From Halomonas sp. (GTDB taxonomy: Bacteria; Pseudomonadota; Gammaproteobacteria; Pseudomonadales; Halomonadaceae), in NCBI GenBank assembly GCA_003560175.1, contig PWIZ01000395.1:1-8701 (forward strand): a DNA stretch of 8,701 bases, written 5' to 3'. The position numbers and the translations under genes were made by a program. Below, one piece after another: positions 4,604-8,701 of the stretch; the stretch's first letter is position 1, and every line of letters begins with the position of its first letter. Under the pieces are notes generated by a model. It saw only the letters and a list, made by a program, of their open reading frames with translations. It made no database searches and was not told the DNA's origin.

Positions 4604-6941
4604 TCGCGCCCGGCCCCAGCCCCAGCCCCAGCCCCAGCCGAGCGGTATTGCCCACCACCGAGAGCGAGCTGGCCAGCATGGCCAGCACCGCCACCTGGGG
4701 CGGGATCACCATCCAGGCGGCCAGCCCCAGGGCCAGGGCGTTGTAGAGCGCCGAGAGCACCAGGTTCTGGTGCATTACCCGGCGGGTGGCCCGGGCGATG
4801 TCGAGCGCCGCGGGCACGCCCTGTACCCCGGCGCCCAGCAGCTGGATCGCCGCGGCGTCCCGGGCGGCGACGCTGGCATCCGCGGTGGCGATCCCCACCG
4901 TCGCCGCGGCCAGGGCCGGGGCATCGTTGCTGCCGTCGCCGACATAGAGCACCGGGGCCGGCAGCGCCGCCACCAGGTAGCGCTTGGCCTCCGGCGAGCG
5001 CCCGCCATAGCAGGCCTCGGGAGCCAGCCCCAGCCGCCGGCCGAGGCGGCGCACCAGCGCCGGGCGATCGCCGCTAATCAGCGCCAGGGTCAGCCCCCGG
5101 CGACGCAGCGCGTCCAGGCTGGCCGGCGCCGATGGGTGGGGCTCATCCTCGAGCCACAGGGTACCCAGCCACTGCGCGTCACGGGAGAGCCCCACCCCGG
5201 TGGCCCAGGGCGAACCGGTTTCCGCCTCGTGCCGCGATGGGCCCCGATCGCCCCACCCTGCGGTCAGCCAGCCGAGGGCGCCGATACGCAGACGCACACC
5301 ATCGGCCTCGCGCACTTCGCGGCCTCGGCCGGGGTGCTCGGTGATCGTCATGGGCGCCTGGCCCGGGTCGAGCCTCGCCTCGGCGGCGGCGGCGCGCAGC
5401 GCCAGCCCCAGGGGATGCTCGCTGCCCCACTCGGCCCGGGCCGCCAGCGCCAGCAGTTCGTCCGGCTCCACGCCCGGGGCCGGGCACAGCGAGACCAGCC
5501 GCCGCGCCCCGCGGGTCAGGGTGCCGGTCTTGTCGAAGGCCACGGCGCGGGCCTGGCCGGCGAGCTCCAGGGCCGCCGGGTCGCGAAACACCACCCCGGC
5601 CTCCAGCGCCCTTGCCGTGCCCGCCAGGCTGGCCATCGGCACCGCCAGCCCCACCGCACAGGGGCAGGCCACCACCAGCACCGAGAGGGCGCGCACGGCG
5701 GCCTCCTCCGCCGCCACGCCGGCCAGCAGCAGCGCGGCCAGGGTGAGCAGGGCCAGCGCCACAGCGACGGGGCTGAGCCAGGCGGCGAAGCGCTCGGCCA
5801 CCCGGCGCAGCTCCCCCTTGCCCGCCTGCAGGGCCTGCACCTGACGCTGCAGGCCGTCCAGCCGCCGCGCCCCCACCGCGGCGGTCACGCGCAGGGTGAA
5901 GGGCTCGCCCAGGTTACGACAGCCCGCCGTGAGCAGCGCGCCTCGGGTCAGGGTGCGCGGACGGCTCTCGCCGGTGAGCAGGGCGAGATCCAGCCGCGCC
6001 TCGGCGTCGAGCAGTTCCCCGTCCAGGGCCAGGGTCTCCCCGGTCGCCACGCGGATCCGCTCGCCGCATGCCACCTCGGCCGCGGGCACCGCCGCTTCGT
6101 CTCTCTCCTCCCTCGCTGGCCCCTCCTCCCTAGCTGGACCCTCCTCCCTCGCCGGACCCTCCTCACTCCTGCCCCCCCGCAGCCGACAGACCCGCGCGGG
6201 CATTGGGGCCAGCCCCTCCAGGGCGCGCAGCCCACGATAGCGGGCCAGGGTCTCCCCCCAGCGCCCAGCCAGCAGCAGCAGCACCAGCATCACCGCGGTA
6301 TCGAAGTAGACCTCCGCGGAGCCTCGCCCCAGCAGCCACACCGAGACGGCGAGCGACCCGATGACACCCAGCGAGACCAGGGCGTCCATGCCGGGTCGCC
6401 CCGCCCGCAGGGTCCGCCAGGCGGCGCGATAGAAGGGCCCGGCGGCCAGGGTCACCACCGGCAGCGCGAAGGCACCGGAGACCCAGGCCAGCACCCGCTC
6501 CAGGCGCGGCTCGGGCAGGGCGCCGACGTAGATCAGCAGCGACGCCAGCATGGTCCACATGCCGAACGCCGTCGCCAGCAGCAGCCGCCCGACCAGGGCA
6601 CGGCTCTCCGCGTCCAGGCGAGCGCGGGCATCCGGCGCCGACTCCAGGTCGCACAGGCGGTAGCCGAGCCCCCCCACCGCCGCGCCGATCCGCTCAGGCG
6701 TCACGGCCCAGGGCGCCCCCTCCACCAGCAGGGTGGCGGAGAGGTAGTCCACCCCCGCCCGACTCACCCCGGGCAGGCGACCCAGGCGGTGTTCGATGGC
6801 CAGGGCGCAGCTGGTACACCACATGCCCGCCACCGAGCGCAGCAGCCGGGCGTCGCCGCCCCTGGCGGCATCGGCCGCGGCGGCCTCTGTCCCCAGCAGG
6901 GAATCGCGTTCGGTATCGAAAGAGGCGTCGCCCAAGACCAT
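4539..6941 (-). CDS. Cu(+)-transporting P1B-type ATPase of the oxidase operon
   Basis: This 800-residue inner membrane pump is predicted to export Cu(+) and so supply copper for oxidase assembly. One heavy-metal-binding domain lies near residues 32-98 with GMWCTSC (Cys42, Cys45). About eight membrane helices follow (roughly 117-140, 149-172, 188-205, 211-228, 389-409, 416-438, 724-743, 745-767). Other motifs are TGES (323-326), CPC in helix 6 (426-428), phosphorylation site DKTGTLT (Asp470), SEHP (His509-Pro510) and GDGSND (668-673). Tyr733-Asn734 in helix 7 and Met755/Ser759 in helix 8 fit the Cu(+) P1B-1 signature. ATG 6941 is preceded by AGGGGAG and lies 10 bases after the upstream gene's stop, so it is translated as part of the cox operon. 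Oddities are a threefold EEGPAR repeat (260-277) at the entry of the actuator domain and a tail after about residue 768 of Leu-Gly repeats and Pro/Arg/Gly-rich sequence. The tail overlaps the phosphoketolase-family gene by 65 bases. CcoI/FixI-like and CopA-like roles cannot be separated here. Confidence 0.9.
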   Translation of the reverse strand: MVLGDASFDTERDSLLGTEAAAADAARGGDARLLRSVAGMWCTSCALAIEHRLGRLPGVSRAGVDYLSATLLVEGAPWAVTPERIGAAVGGLGYRLCDLESAPDARARLDAESRALVGRLLLATAFGMWTMLASLLIYVGALPEPRLERVLAWVSGAFALPVVTLAAGPFYRAAWRTLRAGRPGMDALVSLGVIGSLAVSVWLLGRGSAEVYFDTAVMLVLLLLAGRWGETLARYRGLRALEGLAPMPARVCRLRGGRSEEGPAREEGPAREEGPAREERDEAAVPAAEVACGERIRVATGETLALDGELLDAEARLDLALLTGESRPRTLTRGALLTAGCRNLGEPFTLRVTAAVGARRLDGLQRQVQALQAGKGELRRVAERFAAWLSPVAVALALLTLAALLLAGVAAEEAAVRALSVLVVACPCAVGLAVPMASLAGTARALEAGVVFRDPAALELAGQARAVAFDKTGTLTRGARRLVSLCPAPGVEPDELLALAARAEWGSEHPLGLALRAAAAEARLDPGQAPMTITEHPGRGREVREADGVRLRIGALGWLTAGWGDRGPSRHEAETGSPWATGVGLSRDAQWLGTLWLEDEPHPSAPASLDALRRRGLTLALISGDRPALVRRLGRRLGLAPEACYGGRSPEAKRYLVAALPAPVLYVGDGSNDAPALAAATVGIATADASVAARDAAAIQLLGAGVQGVPAALDIARATRRVMHQNLVLSALYNALALGLAAWMVIPPQVAVLAMLASSLSVVGNTARLGLGLGLGPGAISPGAAPPGRLRRPGRPAPQG
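4614..4637. repeat. Hexanucleotide tandem repeat (CCCCAG)4 in the ATPase tail
   Basis: Four perfect CCCCAG units start 10 bases after the phosphoketolase-family stop. On the minus strand they encode alternating Leu-Gly near residues 769-776 of the ATPase, just past its last membrane helix. Since the unit is six bases, expansion or contraction keeps the ATPase frame. Confidence 0.9.
6111..6164 (-). repeat. 18-bp in-frame tandem repeat, three copies, in the ATPase
   Basis: Three 18-base units (6147-6164, 6129-6146, 6111-6128) encode EEGPAR three times, residues 260-277, and a partial fourth (GAGGAG, 6105-6110) gives EER. Third positions vary (GGT/GGG, CCG/CCA, GCG/GCT). The repeat lies between helix 4 and the actuator domain, where related pumps have a short variable loop. 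It is highly charged. Confidence 0.9.
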
Positions 6942-6951
6942 GCTCGCTCCC

Positions 6952-7308
6952 CTAGAGGCAGGGTGGCAGTGCCACGATCGGCAGACCGGCGAAGGCCACG
7001 CCCGCCGCCGAGTAGCCGTGTAGCCCTGCCCCCACCAGGGCGATAAAGCGTTGCCTCCCGGCGGTCTGGCGACCGGCGCGCAGCCCTCGCCAGGCCAGCC
7101 AGCTCAGCAGCGCCAGGGTCACCAGGGTGAGCAGGCCCAGTCCGGCGTTGATGGCGGTGAGCGCGCCCTGCTCCGGTGACGGCGGCGCCAGTTCACAGGC
7201 CACCGAGAGGCCACCGTAGATCGCCACGAACCACAGGCTCCAGAGGGTCAGGCCCAGCACCAGCTGAACGGGGTGGCTCGGCGCCAGCCAGCGACGCAGC
7301 GGCATCAT
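6952..7308 (-). CDS. Small three-helix membrane protein of the cox operon
   Basis: This 118-residue protein is not recognised as a named family. It has three likely membrane helices (about 14-36, 52-74 and 88-113), a positively charged start (MMPLRRW) and a basic loop between helices 2 and 3 (RGLRAGRQTAGRQR), which suggests that loop is cytoplasmic. One Cys (38) and one Cys near the end (117) are its only cysteines, with a single His in helix 3 (His97) and one near the start (His12). ATG 7308 overlaps the TGA of the oxidase gene (ATGA), with GGGAG 7 bases upstream; ATG 7305 is an alternative. The copper ATPase follows 10 bases after its stop. Translational coupling on both sides argues for a role with the oxidase, such as assembly or copper/haem delivery, but that is inference. 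Confidence 0.8.
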   Translation of the reverse strand: MMPLRRWLAPSHPVQLVLGLTLWSLWFVAIYGGLSVACELAPPSPEQGALTAINAGLGLLTLVTLALLSWLAWRGLRAGRQTAGRQRFIALVGAGLHGYSAAGVAFAGLPIVALPPCL

Positions 7309-8701
7309 GAGCCCGCTCCCGTCAGCCGCGGCAGCAGGGCGATGGCCGCCGCGAGGATCCAGAAGACGCCGAGCTGGTAGCGCCACAGCAGGGCCACCAC
7401 GCCGGGCTCGAAGGGCAGCCGAGCGCCGACCAGGCCGAGCCCCGCGCGCCAGGCCTGCAGCGCGGCCAGCACGGCGGCCAGCCCGCCGTGGGCGAGCAGG
7501 TAGGCGAGCCCCACCAGCAGGGTGGCGTCGTGGGCCGTGGCGGTGGGCTCAAGCCCTGCGCGGTAGAGCACCCCGGCCAGCAGCGCCACATGCAGCCCGC
7601 CGAGTACGGCGATGGCAAAGAGGGCCAGGGTCAGGCCCGACTCGCGCCCGCGCCGCAGCGCCGCCACCCGGCGCTCCAGCCAGAGGGTGCCCAGGGTGAG
7701 CGCCCCCCCGGAGGCCAGCAGCAGCGGCAGCGAGAGCGGCGACCGGGCGGGCATCTGCCACTGGGGCGCCACCGTCCAGAGGTAGAACCAGCCGAACAGC
7801 AAGGCGAGGAAGAAGGCGCCGTCGGCGAGCAGCGCCACCCCCATGGTCCAGCGCCCGGGCCCGTCGGCGGTGCGCGAGTGCAGCGGCGGGTCCTCGGGTT
7901 CGTCATGCCCCAGGGGCGCGGCCAGGGGGGCGGAAAGGGGGGCGGACAGAGGGTGGCCGCCGTTCTCCCAGGACCAGCGCAGCAGCAGCAGGCCCGCCCC
8001 GGCCAGGCCCAGCAGCGCCAGGGGGTAGAGGCGCACCAGCAGGCTCACGCAGACCACGGCCAGGCAGAGCGCGGCATAGAGCGGCAGCAGGCTGTTGCCG
8101 GGCAGGTGGATCACCTCGCGCACCCGGCCGGTGAGCGCCTCGCTGCCGAGCAGCTCGCGGCGGCCGTGGGCGGCGCCGGGCCGAGCGTGCTCGCCCCGGG
8201 CGATCTCGTCACCCAGGGTGGGGCTCACCCAGAGCGGATGGCGGCTCTCCACCCGGGGCAGGCTGGCGTAGTTGTAGTTGGCGGGTGGCATCGCCAGGCT
8301 CCACTCCAGGGTGTCGGCGCCCCAGGGGTTACGCGGGGCGGGGCGCCCGTAGCGACCGTGGAGCACCAGATCCACCAGCACCGCGGCGATGCCCGCCGCC
8401 ATCATGAAGCCGCCGATGGAGGAGATCAGGTTGTAGAGGTCCCAGCCCATGGCGCTGTCGTAGGTGTAGACCCGCCGCGGCATCCCCAGCAGGCCGGTCC
8501 AGTGCATGATCAGGAAGGTGAGGTTGAAGCCCAGGAAGGTGAGCCAGAAGCCGAGCCGGCCGAGGCGCTCCGAGGGCATCCGCCCGGTGACCAGCGGCAG
8601 CCAGTAGTAGGCCCCGGCCACCAGCGGGAAGAACATGCCGCCCACCAGCACATAGTGCAGATGGGCCACCACGAAGTGGGTGTCGTGAACCTGCCAGTTG
8701 A
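7305..8701 (-). CDS. ctaD: Cytochrome c oxidase, fused subunit I and III (3' part; start outside window)
   Basis: The reading frame is open to the right edge; the first visible codons give NWQVHDTHFVVAHLHYV, so the N-terminal helices of subunit I lie beyond it. This is a haem-copper oxidase that reduces O2 with electrons from cytochrome c. The VAHLHY segment carries the two adjacent histidines that ligate the haem of the binuclear centre and the low-spin haem. The last three helices of subunit I follow, with the GMPRRVYTYD motif, ending near the YNYASLPRVESRHPLW segment. The frame then continues without a stop into a subunit III-like part: two helices, a linker, then five helices starting at RWTMGVALLADGAFF. 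A threefold APL-containing repeat (7911-7946) fills that linker. Subunit III normally has Glu in SEVMFF at the position of Asp here (ADGAFF). Such I+III fusions occur in caa3-type operons. The small membrane protein and copper ATPase follow directly, as one operon. CuB and K-channel residues are not visible. Confidence 0.92.
   Translation of the reverse strand, partial: NWQVHDTHFVVAHLHYVLVGGMFFPLVAGAYYWLPLVTGRMPSERLGRLGFWLTFLGFNLTFLIMHWTGLLGMPRRVYTYDSAMGWDLYNLISSIGGFMMAAGIAAVLVDLVLHGRYGRPAPRNPWGADTLEWSLAMPPANYNYASLPRVESRHPLWVSPTLGDEIARGEHARPGAAHGRRELLGSEALTGRVREVIHLPGNSLLPLYAALCLAVVCVSLLVRLYPLALLGLAGAGLLLLRWSWENGGHPLSAPLSAPLAAPLGHDEPEDPPLHSRTADGPGRWTMGVALLADGAFFLALLFGWFYLWTVAPQWQMPARSPLSLPLLLASGGALTLGTLWLERRVAALRRGRESGLTLALFAIAVLGGLHVALLAGVLYRAGLEPTATAHDATLLVGLAYLLAHGGLAAVLAALQAWRAGLGLVGARLPFEPGVVALLWRYQLGVFWILAAAIALLPRLTGAGS
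7911..7946 (-). repeat. 12-bp in-frame tandem repeat, three copies, in the oxidase linker
   Basis: Three 12-base units (7935-7946, 7923-7934, 7911-7922) encode SAPL-SAPL-AAPL between the second and third helices of the subunit III-like part. The first two units differ only at the last base. The following residues (GHDEPEDPPLHSR) are hydrophilic, so the repeat lengthens an exposed linker. Frame is kept by copy-number change. Confidence 0.85.

Noticed and set aside
4593..4614. GCCGGG/CCCGGC hairpin across the phosphoketolase-family stop as a terminator
   Set aside because: The 6-bp stem has a 10-base loop and no T-rich run follows, so it is not a convincing rho-independent terminator.
4263..7046. 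A 927-codon plus-strand open frame opposite the copper ATPase
   Set aside because: It is Arg/Pro/Gln-rich low-complexity sequence with no family motif, opposite a gene with all P-type ATPase motifs. GC-rich codon bias keeps the antisense frame open.

Overview
The window reads as chromosomal DNA of a high-GC gammaproteobacterium. Codon third positions are strongly G/C, there is an OmpW porin, an OprI-like alanine-zipper lipoprotein, and a copper oxidase operon with a fused subunit I-III. A halophile of the Halomonadaceae or a Pseudomonas-related lineage fits best, but this is inferred from protein character only. No tRNA, rRNA, CRISPR array, transposase or phage gene was seen. No stretch over 300 bases lacks a gene.

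Layout, left to right. A heptanucleotide tandem repeat runs off the left edge (1-38). It is followed by a plus-strand ompW-family gene (129-707). Next is a 199-base convergent intergenic region packed with inverted repeats and a near-perfect bidirectional terminator (825-858). Two minus-strand cell-envelope genes follow: an Lpp/OprI-like murein lipoprotein (907-1170) and an L,D-transpeptidase with a Tat-type signal (1350-1964). A 206-base divergent promoter region comes next, then a large plus-strand ThDP-dependent phosphoketolase-family gene (2171-4603). It is an unusual variant that keeps most catalytic histidines but has an altered ThDP motif.

The right half is a tight minus-strand operon, transcribed from beyond the right edge. 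It holds a fused cytochrome c oxidase subunit I+III (7305-8701, N-terminus outside the window), a small three-helix membrane protein (6952-7308, 4-base ATGA overlap) and a Cu(+)-type P1B ATPase (4539-6941). The ATPase probably supplies copper for the oxidase. Its 3' end overlaps the phosphoketolase-family gene tail to tail by 65 bases.

The most distinctive features are the recurrence of short in-frame tandem repeats in three adjacent proteins, plus a fourth in the C-terminal tail of the ATPase; the read-through tail and antisense overlap of the ATPase; the pairing of a murein lipoprotein with an L,D-transpeptidase; and the divergent phosphoketolase-like enzyme. I saw nothing that clearly qualifies as a wholly new defence or mobile system.
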